A stretch of DNA of 64,000 nt from Carettochelys insculpta (taxonomy: Eukaryota > Chordata > Testudines > Carettochelyidae). Of the stretch, positions 23,105 to 34,087 are shown in pieces; within the stretch, counting starts at the first letter, position 1, and the number at the start of each line of letters is the position of its first letter. The stretch is taken from NCBI RefSeq assembly GCF_033958435.1, contig NC_134158.1, forward strand, positions 6,963,837 to 7,027,836, given 5' to 3'. A program made the translations under genes and the position numbers. The notes beneath the pieces were generated by a model. It was not told the DNA's origin, made no database searches, and saw only the letters and a list, made by a program, of their open reading frames with translations.

Positions 23105-23155
23105 GAATGAGGTGACGAGGCGGCTCTTTACCCACAAAAGCTTATGCTCCAAAAT
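23105..23155 (+). repeat. Penelope-like tail fragment
   Basis: It contains 'tttacccacaaaagcttatg' and 'ctccaaaatag', the core of the terminal tail, and abuts the LINE fragment that follows. Confidence 0.5.
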
Positions 23156-23565
23156 AGCCAGGAGGAGGCTGACAAGGAAGTCCCACAACTTGGGGTGTGC
23201 CAGGATCAGCAGGTGTGGGGAGAAGAACAGCCAGAACCTCAGCAGGAGGAGCCACAAGAGGGGCTGTAACCTGGTGCGCTTAAGACAGACGTGCACCAGG
23301 GTCTCTCTCATGCCACAAGAGGGACAAGTGTGGGGGACGGGGTGAATCGCGCCAAGTACACGCCCATTTCACTGCACTGTGCAGGCTCCTCCAGCCGATG
23401 TCCCCAGCAGGCCATGGAACCAAGGTGGCATACAGGTTGGCCCACTGGGGCTCCCCGGCCCCTGCTGGGGGCAAAAGGTCCCACCACTTGGTGTCTGGGT
23501 GGGGCAGCGAGGCAGGTACAGGTGCTGTCTGGGTGTGGTCAGAAAGGGGAACTGCAGCTGGCTTG
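23150..23565 (-). mobile_element. Non-LTR retrotransposon fragment (Tx1/L1-like C-terminus)
   Basis: On the minus strand, with frame changes, it reads PAGDIGWRSLHSAV, then HERDPGA/RETLVHVCLKRTRLQPL and LLLRFWLFFSPHLLILAHP. This is the carboxy-terminal region after the reverse transcriptase in Tx1/L1-type LINEs, including the ETLxHVxL motif. It is truncated at both ends and frameshifted. The clade is assigned from memory of the family pattern. Confidence 0.55.
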
Positions 23566-23639
23566 GAGTGGGCATGCAGGGCCTGGGCCCTATGGAGGGA
23601 TCTGGAAGGGAAGGGGCAGGGTGTACCCTCTTGTAAGAG

Positions 23640-23850
23640 CAACACATATCTCATAGAGCTGGACGGGACATTGAGAGGTTGAGGCCAGTGTCCTGCACTC
23701 ACAGCAGCACCTATCACCAGCCCTTTTGATTTATTTTTTTAGCTCTAACCTGTCCCAGGTCCCCTCAAGGATTGAGCTCACAACCCTGGGCTTAGCAGGC
23801 CCATGCTCTAACCAGGGGCACCTCGCTGCTCAGTCCTGCCCAGTCAGGGA
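23640..23850 (-). repeat. tRNA-derived SINE with CR1-like tail, degraded
   Basis: The minus strand reads 'tggttagagcatgggcctgc' and 'ggttgtgagctcaatccttg', resembling RNA polymerase III A and B boxes. The adjacent 'agctggacgggacattgag' (plus strand) resembles a CR1-like terminus. The order matches sauropsid tRNA-SINEs mobilised by CR1. Confidence 0.55.
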
Positions 23851-24940
23851 GGGCCAACCCTTGCTCTTCCCCTGCACAGCCACTCTTGGGGACCTCTCCT
23901 GACTGCAGCCAGCTCTATGCCCTCTGCCCCACACTTGTTTCCTGACCCCATTGCTCTGCAGCTGCACAGGAAGGGGTCACTGCCAGTGCTTCCTGTCGGT
24001 GGACCCACCCAGGAGAGATGAAGGGCTGCCCACCTAATTAGCAGAGTGCCCAATGCCACCCCTAGCGGGCCACATGGGTTTTGATTGGTGGAATGAATTA
24101 GAGGGATCACTAGTCTCTGCCCAGGGCATGCCCCCTTCCCAATGCAATTAACAACTTGCTTCTGTCAGGAAAAAGCCCCTGAAATGACTGAGGCTGGGGG
24201 CAGGGGGCACCAGAGGTGGGGGGGTAGTGGAAAGGAGCTGAGATGGGGGAAATCACACCCCACATCAACTGCACGAGCCACCCCCCTCACAGCCTTGGGA
24301 GCGGTTCCTCACGAGCTCCCCTCTACCACCATCATCACACAGCAAGCCACATAGGGAAGCCCAGCCCTGCCTTTAAGCAGCCCCCTACTTCCTCCTCCAG
24401 CAAAAGAGATGGCCTGCAGCAGCAAAGACCCTGAAGGAGCTGGAAGATGGGGGTGGGGCTCCTCCTCGGCTCAGGGGTGGGACAGCAGAAGCCCTCCCAA
24501 CTACCCACCCAGAACCTTCAACAGCTAAATGCAGGGAGCATGGGAGAAACAGCCCCTCCGGAGAAGAAGAGGGACTGGCCCAAAGGAAGAAAGCAGCGGC
24601 CAGAGACTGTCCACCACCACCCCAGCAGCTTCACAACTCTCCTACTTCAGGAGCTTGGTGGAGAGCAGAGATACCAGGAGCTGGGTGAGTGGGTTTCTGT
24701 TCCCTGCATAGAAGGTACTTGACTCCAGGCTCATTATGACCTGGCGTGCAGCAACAGACTAATTCGACAACTAAGGTGAGGTTCCGCCTCAGGTAAAGGA
24801 GCTGGGGGAGGAGAAGAGGAACGGACCAGGAAGTGACACTGGAGAACTGAGGTGTGGAAGAAAGAGGAGACTCAGCCAGGTACCAGGGAGAAGGTGCTAG
24901 AGGGCACCAGTGGGAAAAGAGCCCTAAGAAAAAGCTGCTG
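23850..24940. other. Gene-free stretch
   Basis: Moderately GC-rich, with no recognisable exon or repeat family. Confidence 0.35.
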
Positions 24941-24949
24941 CAATTGGGT

Positions 24950-25400
24950 GTGACGAATTGGGGTGTGTGAAGTTTTTATCCCCCTGGTTAGGTTGTATGT
25001 GTTTCCTACAGTCCTGTCGCAACCTAAGGTGGGTGCCTCAGTTTCCCCATCAGTGCATAGTGGTGAGGGGAGTTTCAGTGTGATGACTTCTCATATGTAG
25101 ACAAGAGCCCTCAAGGCTCTTTGTACCCTAGGCAATCAGGTGACACCTTTGGAAAACAGGACATAGGTGGGAGGAGGGGCCTGGCTGGTCAGAATTGGAA
25201 GCGGGCTGTGGAGTGGAGCGGTCTCATCTGGCTGGCGAGGGAGGAAGGAGGAGCCAGCTCTGGGCCCCCACTCCCCAGGATGGATTGTACTGACAGCTTC
25301 TGCTTCCTGTGTTACATCTGTGCTACTCTCTGTCCCTGTCACCTAATAAGCCTGTTCTCCCTGCTGAATGAGAGTCACATTCAACTGCGGATGGGGTGCA
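24950..25400 (+). mobile_element. LTR-like element
   Basis: It begins near 'tgtgacgaattggggtgtg' and contains 'cctcagtttccccatc' and a terminal block 'aataagcctgttctccctgc' followed by 'tgaatgagagtcac'. The layout and end block resemble turtle retrotransposon LTRs, with a variant polyadenylation signal (aataag). Boundaries are approximate and no flanking duplication was found. Confidence 0.4.
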
Positions 25401-25904
25401 GCCTGGGGACCTCCACACTGTGATGCTGAGGCAGCGGAAAAGCCCCATCTGCGGCTGCTATTTAGGGTCCTTGGGCTGGAGCCCAGAGTAGTGGGTGGGC
25501 CTGGGCTCCTCCCACCCTTCCCTTGCCCTGGTGAGCTATCCCAGCAGAAAGACAGGGCACCAGGACCATTGGAGGGGTCTGTCCCTGTCCTAGCGACTTG
25601 TCCATGATGAGCACAGCTTGGAAACCAGAGACTCTCATGTCTGGCTTGACAAGAGGCAGTGGGAGGGTCACCATGAGCCTGTGAGTCATGCGAAAAAGCC
25701 ACCAGAAAGTGGGGGACCCAGAGGGCACAACAGGAGTTCTGCCACACAACTCATTGGTCACATATTTGCTCCTACGGGGGAGCAGGGCATTATTCACAAG
25801 TGTGTGGGGATCTCAGCAAGGAAGAAAGAGGAAGTTGCAGGGTGCAGCATTTCACACAAATTCATCTCAGACTACCCACTCCGAACGCTCATCGCGACCA
25901 CAGT

Positions 25905-26178
25905 ACCAGAGGGGTCGCCGTGTTAGTCTGGAGCTGCAAAAGCAATGAGGGGGCCTGTGGAAACTTATAGCCCAACAGAAATGTATGATCAACTGCTGGT
26001 AGTAGGCCTCACCCTCCCTGATTGAGTTAACCTCCTTATCGCCAGCCTTGCTCTGGCCTGCCTCTGCAAATTCCCACGACCTGCAGCTGACAAAGTGGGG
26101 CTTTGCCCACGAAAGCTGATGTTCACACATTTCTGTTAGTCTATAAGGTGCTACAGGACTCCTCGTTGCTTTTGCACT
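25905..26178. repeat. Penelope-like tails in inverted arrangement
   Basis: The left end reads 'gccgtgttagtctggagctg' (tail in reverse) and the right part 'cccacgaaagctgatg', 'ctgttagtctataaggtgct' and 'acaggactcctcgttgc' (tail forward). The inverted pair encloses about 150 bp. This is the same architecture as the copies at 33.6 and 53.3 kb. Confidence 0.6.
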
Positions 26179-26195
26179 ACCACGGTGACTGTCAA

Positions 26196-26345
26196 GATGA
26201 TATCAAAACAAAAAAGCAGCCCAGTAGCACTTTAAAGCCTAACAAAATCATTTATCAGGTGATGAGCTTTCGTGGGACAGACCCACTTCTTCAGCCCACA
26301 GCCAGGCCAGAACAGACTCCATATTTAAGGCACAGAAAACCAAAA
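26196..26345 (-). repeat. Penelope-like tail
   Basis: It reads 'gcagcccagtagcactttaa', 'ggtgatgagctttcgtggga' and 'cagacccacttcttcag', then 'ccagaacagactccatattt'. This is the reverse orientation of the tail at 57300-57480. Confidence 0.65.
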
Positions 26346-26829
26346 AACAGTAATCAAGGTTGACAAATCAGAAAGCAAATGCTCAAGGTGAGGAAGTCAG
26401 AGAGCAGAGAGGTTGTGGGGGGGAGTCAAGAATTAGATTAAGCCAAGTATGGAGAAGAGCCCCTGTAGCGTCAAGATGATGTTCCTGGTTGCTCCAAGCC
26501 CTGGCCATGGAGGGTGACCTGTGGGAGTTGGTGGTTAGTGAAATGCCTTCAGCGTGTAGCGTGAGAAATAGCACCGTCCACCTGCTTCCTGGTGGGGGAG
26601 CCTGTACAGCATCCTCTCGTCCTCCTGGCTCTAGGGACATTGGCTCCCCCGCTCCTGAACCTGTCTGTATTGCTGTGCCAAAAGTTTGATTCCCGGACGT
26701 GACAATGAGGCTGCACCCTCGTTTGTGTCTGAGTCTTTAGCTCAGGGAGCAGCTTCCATAGGAGACTTGAACCCAAGGGACCGAATTACGGCTGAGAGAC
26801 AGGCTGCAAAATTCTGTCTATGACAGTCA

Positions 26830-27012
26830 GGTTTCCCACTAGTCTTTTCTATCCACATGTGGAATAAATTTTATCTGTGCCAAGCGATGTGCGGCCGTGC
26901 ACCACCAATAGAAACCCAGGCTGCCGGTGGCGAGCGCCGTGCTCATCGGCTGGGTGGCATCTGACTCCCTCTGGGGCGGCGGCCCAAGCACTCAGCTGAA
27001 CGGGAACACTGA
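26830..27012 (+). repeat. Unclassified dispersed repeat, copy 2
   Basis: This is the partner of 2130-2302. It shares 'gaataaatttt', 'gatgtgc', 'gtgcaccacc' and 'ggcatctga'. Family unknown. Confidence 0.55.
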
Positions 27013-27139
27013 TTACAGCACCAACTGGGGAAAGGATATTATGCCAGCTCAGTTTGAGCACAGCGCTTTCTCCTGGGTAGACACAGTAAATCTAGAACTC
27101 AGGAAGGTGCACGAGGTGCTCAGCACAGTTTTTCTGGTA

Positions 27140-27466
27140 CAGATTGAACCTCTCTAATTCAGCACATTTGGGGTCTGACCAGAGCCAGACAACAGAATTT
27201 GTCAGATCACAGGAAGTCAATATTGTCTTGCACCTTAACCACACTTGCACTGCTGCCTGGGCTCTTAGCAGCCATTTAGGGGGTAAATTACAGCTAAAGA
27301 ACAGCCCAGAACGCTGAGAGCCAGGCCTGGTGGCGGGAAACAAACTTGATGAGACCGTGGGAAACTTGGCTGCACCCACAGTAGGTGGTCCTCTGGCTAA
27401 CTGAACTCACGCCGGATTATGGATGTTTCTGGCTGAGAGTGTTTCGGATTAGAGAGGTTCAACCTA
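27140..27466. mobile_element. Tigger/pogo-like MITE, copy 1
   Basis: Inverted ends (cagattgaacctctctaa; other strand taggttgaacctctctaa) lie next to TA dinucleotides. The interior 'gtaaattacagctaaagaac' is shared with 45739-46047. TA flanks and this TIR style suggest a Tc1/mariner-type (pogo) element. Confidence 0.55.
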
Positions 27467-27469
27467 TAC

Positions 27470-29370
27470 TGTGCATTACTTCGCATTTGTCGCGCGGAGT
27501 TTCATCATCGAGCATGTTAAGTTCTTTCTTCCAGCACGGTGGGGTGTTTCTGAAGTCCCTCCCAGGGGTCTCTCAACCTGACCGACCTAACTGATCTCTT
27601 AATATCCCCCAGCTTTGTAGCCTCACGACCCTCCCCTTTTCCAAATCGCTAATGTATTAAACACCAGCCCCAGTGGAGAATCTGCGCCACCCACTGCTAA
27701 CCTTTCATCCCAGGGAAATTGATCATTAAATCCCATTACTGGTTTCCTGTCTGTTAGTTTTCATTCCAGGCTAGTACTTTACCATTTACCCCATAAATGC
27801 TGAGCGCTTGTCTACACAGAGAAACTGACCAGATGGTTATTCCCCAACTGGGCTCCATGTGGTCACGCCACTCCCATTAAAAAAAGAAAATCATTTTATA
27901 CCAGAATAATTAGTAGACTTTCTAAATCGAGTGAGTATGCTGGAATAAAATCACTTTAAAAACCACCATCCTGGTCAGTTTACTCATGTAGTGGAGGCTT
28001 TGTTCGCCTTCATAGCCTCCTGTGAGGGACTTTGATACAAGTTCTCTGCGAGTCAGGTGGCTGGCCCAGTGACGTGTGTATTAGTGTTTCTCAATTCTGA
28101 GCAATTGAGGTTTGGAGCTAGGTATATTGTAGTGACACAGCGCGATCCCCCTAGTCTAATCGGTCCTTCCTGGATAGTTCACAGTCAGGTTTGGGGAATT
28201 CTACCACCTATTACGCCAGGTCTTCTGTCCCACTCTTAGTCCAGGTGCTGCTTTCGTGCTTCTCGCATTCATGGAGACACACGTCCGGGTCTCATTTTTG
28301 ACCCTCTGCCTTTCCTCTGATGCCCCTTTGCAGAATTCATGTTTGTGATTTTTTTTTTACCCTGCCCGGCCACCTGGTGAGCTGCAATTTAAGTACTTCA
28401 CTGAATCCAGTACTTGGATACTATTAACATCCTCCATGGAGGGTTGTCTGACCTGAGCAGGAGCCTCAGCACTGTTGACTTCCCTGCCCCAGCTCCTACC
28501 TTAAATAATCACCTCAAATCCTATTTATTGCCTATGCCAAGAGTCTGGTCCCAGTCTAGAGCCCCCTTCTCTTCCTGTATGATCTCTCTTCCATCGAGTA
28601 TCCCTACTCTCCACACTCATTGTGTCATCTCCGTCCTCTGGCTTCTGTGTTCATCTGCACCATCACTACATTATAACTTCGGCATATCCAGAATTTCCGT
28701 AAACACAGGACGTTTTCCCTTGTCCCGTCCATGGAAGGCAACTTGTCAAGGCTCAGTCAGGAATGGACACCTGCAGGGAGACAGGAAGCCACACACCTTG
28801 GGTCCCTAGTTCACACAGCTGGTCTGAAGTTGTCACTGTTGGATGAAGGTGTAATGCAGTGTACCTTGCTCCATCCTTCACTGGCCTGGCTCCTCCTGGG
28901 TGTGAGTTCTTTTCACCAGACACTCGGTGGCAGGAAAACAGGCAAGAACCAACCGATCTTCAGGCTCTGTTGCTCAGGGCTCACGGACCCGCCTCATGAG
29001 AACCCACAGGAAGTGCAGGTGCTGAACGCATGTGACACCCATCTCCTCCGCCTCTCCCCCAGCCCCTCGGAAGCCATCACAAGACCCTGCCAGCTTCTCT
29101 CTGGCAACTTCCATTCCCGGGGGAATGTTGGACCACTGCCTCCATGCAGAATTCACACCCTGTGCCAATGTATTGGCTTTCCTACAGAAAAACGTCTGAC
29201 GGAGAAGCTGAGGGAAGCTGTGAGAGCAGTCACATGACACTCCTGAGCTGAGCTGGTACAGACTTGCAAGCCCCCACAGCAGTCAGTGGAGGAGGGTGGT
29301 AAATCACTACAGGCCTGGGGACAACCCCAGTTCCTACCTTCAGCCAGGGACAGCTGCTAGTCCCAGTGGT
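27470..29370. other. Gene-free stretch with a Harbinger-like end near 27.8 kb
   Basis: A degraded 'gcttgtctacaca' terminus near 27793 with 'accagaataatta' nearby suggests another Harbinger-like MITE remnant. The rest, including the open frames near 28.4-29.2 kb, has no recognisable domain. Confidence 0.35.
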
Positions 29371-29375
29371 TCTCG

Positions 29376-29636
29376 GTGTCAGACGGCAGAATAAGAAGCA
29401 ATGGCCTGAAGTTACAGAGGGAGAGGAGTATTAGGAAAAACCATTTCCCCAGGAGGGTGGTGAGGCACTGGAATGCGTTGCCTAGAGAGGTGGTGGATTC
29501 TCCATCCCTCAAGGCTTTTAAGTCCTGGCTTGACAAGGTGCTGGCTGGGATGACTTAGTTGGGGTTGATCCTGCTTGAAGCAGGGGGCTGGACCAGATGA
29601 CCTCCTGAGGCCCCTTCCAGCCCTATGATTCTATGG
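29376..29636 (+). repeat. CR1 LINE 3' end
   Basis: One frame reads RNHFPRRVVRHWNALPREVV then FKSWLDKVLAGM, the end of a CR1 reverse-transcriptase protein. It is followed by a 3' UTR with 'gaccagatgacctcctgagg' and the terminal 'ctatgattctatgg'. Confidence 0.85.
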
Positions 29637-29639
29637 AGG

Positions 29640-30060
29640 CAGGAGAGGAGGGGACTTCCTCTTCTCCTGTTTGGAGAGGCTCTGGCTGTGTCAGACCCAG
29701 CCCCAGAAAATACCCCCAGCTGTATCTTCCCTTATTTCCTGCCCTCAGCTAAGGGGAGGAGTCAGTGTCTGGGGAGCTGCTCCCCCATCTGCTCAAACCC
29801 CATGTATCCAGAGCTCTCATACTGATGCACCCCAACAAAGCCCCAATGCATACACCCCAAACTCCTCGCCCCCAACTCCCACTCCACTGAACCTGAACCC
29901 CTGCTTCTGGAGTAGCCTGAATCCAGACCCCTTGCCTCAGGGACCCCTGCCCCCACACCAGCCCCATGGAGCTCCATCCCCTACACCACTCTAAGCCCCC
30001 ACATCCAGCCCCGCATGGCACTGATCCCAAACTGGCTGCACCCCGATCCCCATCCCACCA
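29640..30060. other. C-rich low-complexity stretch
   Basis: Repeated 'accccnnnaccc' phrases (cacaccagccccatgg, catccagccccgcatgg) give long open frames without any domain. Similar C-rich blocks occur inside hAT-like elements. Confidence 0.4.
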
Positions 30061-33000
30061 AGCCCCACTTCTCCAGCCAAGTCTCCGGATTGTCACCTTG
30101 TCATGGGGAGTGGGCTTGTGTGTTCCCGTCAAACCGAGGGCCATGGCGTAGGGACTCTCGTGCTCCCGGCAGGATCACGCACAGCAGCAAGACCAAGGGA
30201 GAGGGTCCAGATGAAGAACGATCCTAGAAGTCTTCAAGGGCAGAACAGGTGGAGGATAGCAAAGGTCATGCTACAATGGCTGGGAAGGTGGATGAAGGCT
30301 GCATGCGCTGGCTGTAGCCCAACAGTCCTCCCACCATTAAAAGAAGTCACGCACAGGCGTCTTCCTCCGCATAACTATTCTCCCAAACTTCAGCCCGATG
30401 GCGACTGCTGAACGGCGACAGGAGCAGGATTGTGAAATCTGGAAGCTTTTAGTCATGGGCAGCATTCAGGCGGTGGATGTATGTTCCACTCGATCCCTTT
30501 CAAGGACAGAGGTGGTAGAACGATCCGGCTGCTGCACCCACAACTGAGCACCTCACTTTGCAGCAACGTTCTGCATAGTGAGACAGATTTACTGAGGGTT
30601 TTGGCCCCCTTGGGGATGTGCACCTGGGAGCTGTGTCTGAGCCCCCCCCAAAGCTAGGCTTTTCTCTGTGTCCTTGTTTCTCCGCTGGGGATGTCACCCC
30701 AACTCTGTGCTTTTGCTGGGGGAGACCACAGCTTCTGCCGCAGCAGTACAGGACAGATACATGAGCTCAGTGATATGATCAGCCCGTCAGGAGACAGCTC
30801 TCATGAGGTTCTCTGTGACTAACTCATCACCGTGGGTTGCAATTAATTAACAGTGGCTTCCTTTTGAGTTGGAGGAAGGACAGAGGAGTGCTGAGGGCCA
30901 GAGGAGGCAATCTGAGCAGATGCTGAAGACAGACGTGAAGAAGTGCAGCATTGGGGTTGACACTTAAGAAAACCTTTGCCCAAGACCGTCTAATCCGGGA
31001 GGGGTGTATAATCCGGGAGGGGAGCGGTGTGGAATCCCTTCCTGCAGCTGGAGACAGCAGGGTGAGCAGAACACAAAGGATGTTGAAAAAATCAGGGAAC
31101 ACAGGGAGTGCTGGGATGGGAAGCTGTGGATAAGGGGACGTGGAGCACAGGCTCATGAACCATGGGATAGCTAATCCAGAGTGCACTTTTCTCGCTGTCT
31201 ATGCGACCAGCTCATGTGTGGCCATGCTACGCCCACAGAAAAACAGTGTGAACATGCAGCCATGATTTTCTTTCAAGGCTTCTTGATTGTCAAACTTTAT
31301 AAAAAAATTATGTCAGTTTAGACAAAGCCCGTATCTATTCTCTCATCCAGGAACTTCCATCTGAGTGTCTGTTACAACCCATTCATTTAACTCTAGCTCT
31401 GCAAAACTTTCTGCAGCTTACGTCTTTTCAACACAAGGAAATAACAAGGCATCAGCATCAAAACAGTGCACGCCAAGTGCAACAGCACCTCAAGCTCTGC
31501 AGCTCAGCTGCCTTTTCGATAAAGGCGTCTTAACTCTGGTCAGTCCAGTGGGAGAGACTTGTTTACTAACTGCAACCAAAATGCATATCTTTGTCAACAC
31601 TTGTTAACCACTGGTGTTGCACATTTCTTTCCTGCCTATGTGAAGAAACCAGACCACTTGCTAGCTGTTTTGCACAGTCTTGCAAAATGTTTCCATAGCT
31701 TAATATTTTATTTTACTATGCACAGTTGCTTCCTGGTATGTCCTGTTGTGATGCTGTTCATTCTGAAGCTTAGATTTTTAAACTGCAGGGTACTTCCTCC
31801 TGGATTATCGGTTGAGCATGAGGAACTGACTGGTTAAAAATGCTCCGTCTCCTATTTCACTTCTCACTGTGGCTATCGGGCCGGAAGAAGGATGAGGAAT
31901 TCAGAGCAAATTTGGTATATATTTAAGAAACGGGGAGGGGACATTATCAAGTCATGAAACTGAAGGCCCATTACATGACCTCTACCGTATGCTTGCTCTT
32001 GCAACGAATTATGAGAGATGGAGGTAACTGGCAAGTAATCAGTAATTCAGGAGTCGCACTGCATGTGAATATGAGACGATGCTTTATAAATAACCATCAA
32101 ACCACACTTCCTGTAACCTCTATTTTAAGAGCAGGGCGCACTCTATGATACATAATGTGATTCATGTTTACTGCAGGACGTTCACAAACTTTTTTACATA
32201 TTCTATTTCCTCACACTTTACCTGCGTGTGTTTTCCTGACTGTCTTCCTGACCTTCCTGACCTCCTGAACCTTCTCTCTCTCTGGACGACACTAGGGGGC
32301 GTTATCCAACATTTCCACAGCACATACCATTTGCTATTTAGATATGAGTTGTTCATTGTTGGGCTTTTAGACATCACCGTTTATTGAAAATAATCAGGAA
32401 GGTTTTTTGTTTTTTTTTTACTATGAACATCGGGAGCCACAAAAAAGTCCTTAAAGAGCCGCATGTGACTTCAGAGCACAGGTTGCAGACCTCCGTCCCC
32501 AACTACGTAGTTATCCAGAAGCCTCGGCACCCATCCCGTGCTGGGGATTGCTGACCCCTGGACTACATCTATATGCAGGATTGGCCGAAATCAGTATATG
32601 AGAGGAGCAGACGTAATTTAGGTGTACATCTATGGACTCCCCATGGTGTTCTCTTCTCCCTCAATACAGCGAAAAGTACCCAGAAAAATGCACAGCCTTC
32701 ATGCTGCCTCTCCCAAGCTGATGTATCACTTCTTGGGATGGGAGAAAATCTAGATCACCAGCAAGCACAAGGCAAACGGACTCGTGAGGAGGATGACCTA
32801 CTTACTAATGTGGTGGAACGCCGAGTAGTTTGAAAGACCTGCATTTCTACCTCTTCCTAAAAGGCAGGGTGTCTATTGATGACAGACGACATGACTATCA
32901 CTGATTCTGCAGTCAGAAGGGACCATTGTAATTGTCTAGTCTCCTGTATAACATAGGAGGTGCCCACATGACAGTTCCATTTTTTGTGTTCCTGGATAGT

Positions 33001-33530
33001 GAAGCTATACCCTGAGTGTCCTCCAAAACCTTACCTGCAATCCCAGACTTGAGATCCCAGGGCGATGGCTCGCATTCTATCTGAATCCACCCTCTCTCCC
33101 ATCTCACAGGATGACTTCTGGATGGGTGTCTGAGGAAGAGAGATCATAATCTTCACAAGTCCAGAACATTTTCATCATCGTAGGAAGGATTCAATCAGAC
33201 AAACCTACGCTGCTAAATAAAGAGCATTATGGTTTGCTGGGAACAGCAGCCATTCTCTCCCACGACACTCTGCTTTAGACTTTTTTTTTCTTTCAAGATT
33301 ATTGGGCCTGCTTTCAAACCCCCAGCAACGTGTTCTTTGTAACTTTTAGTCATTGAAACACCCTTTCTGGAAGCTATTAGTTTATCTAGGTGAATTGGGG
33401 AGCTGCACTCACAGCAGGGACTTCCCTAGGTAGCCCTTCATGCTGATGTGTCTCAGATCATACGCAAAATTCCCGCCAAAAATATCTGATTACATTTATG
33501 TCTAACAGTATTTTCCTCAGCAAATCACAT
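30060..33530. other. Gene-free stretch with scattered repeat traces
   Basis: A hAT-like end ('agagccgcatgtgacttc', 'ggttgcagacc') lies at about 32420-32500. A possible CR1-like coding trace ('tggaatcccttcctgcagct') lies near 31030. No host exon recognised. Confidence 0.3.
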
Positions 33531-33537
33531 TCTAATA

Positions 33538-33840
33538 ATGACAAGAAGTCCTGTGGCACCTTATAGACTAAGAGATATTTTGGAGCATCAGCTTTCGTGG
33601 GCAAAGACGCGCTTCGTCAGATGCATGAACGGGGGCGTTCAGAGGAGGTTTTAAAGAGGGAGTCCTAATCAAGGGGAGGGCCTGAGTGACAAGGTCTATT
33701 CAGTCACAGAGGATGTGGCCCATTATCAACAGTTGTTGATATGGAGCTGATGCTCCAAAATATCTGTTAGTCTATAAGGTGCCACAGGACTTCTTGTTGT
33801 TCTTGAAGATACAGACTAACTCGGACACCTCTCTGACTGG
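33538..33840. mobile_element. Penelope-derived element with inverted terminal tails
   Basis: The left end 'acaagaagtcctgtggcacc' and right end 'ggtgccacaggacttcttgt' are reverse complements, each continued by 'ttatagacta' and its complement. The inverted arms are about 45 bp with a 200-bp centre carrying 'ggtctattcagtcacagag'. It closely resembles the element at 53698. Confidence 0.65.
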
Positions 33841-34087
33841 AGAATCAAGGTTACATACATCTGAGGTTCTGCACCTCTTGGTGGAATTTTATTGGGTGCC
33901 TCAGACTCATGGTGGCTCTTCCACTGCCTTGGGTCTTTCCAGAGGAAGGGGTCTCTGTTTACTGAGCCATTCTCATCATAGACAAGTCCCAAGGGCAGGG
34001 GGGGAGAGGGGGAGAAGTACTGACCCATCTCCCAGTATGTTTGCCTTCCTGGCTTTTGTATCATCCTGCCTGTGGTGTGCCACAATA

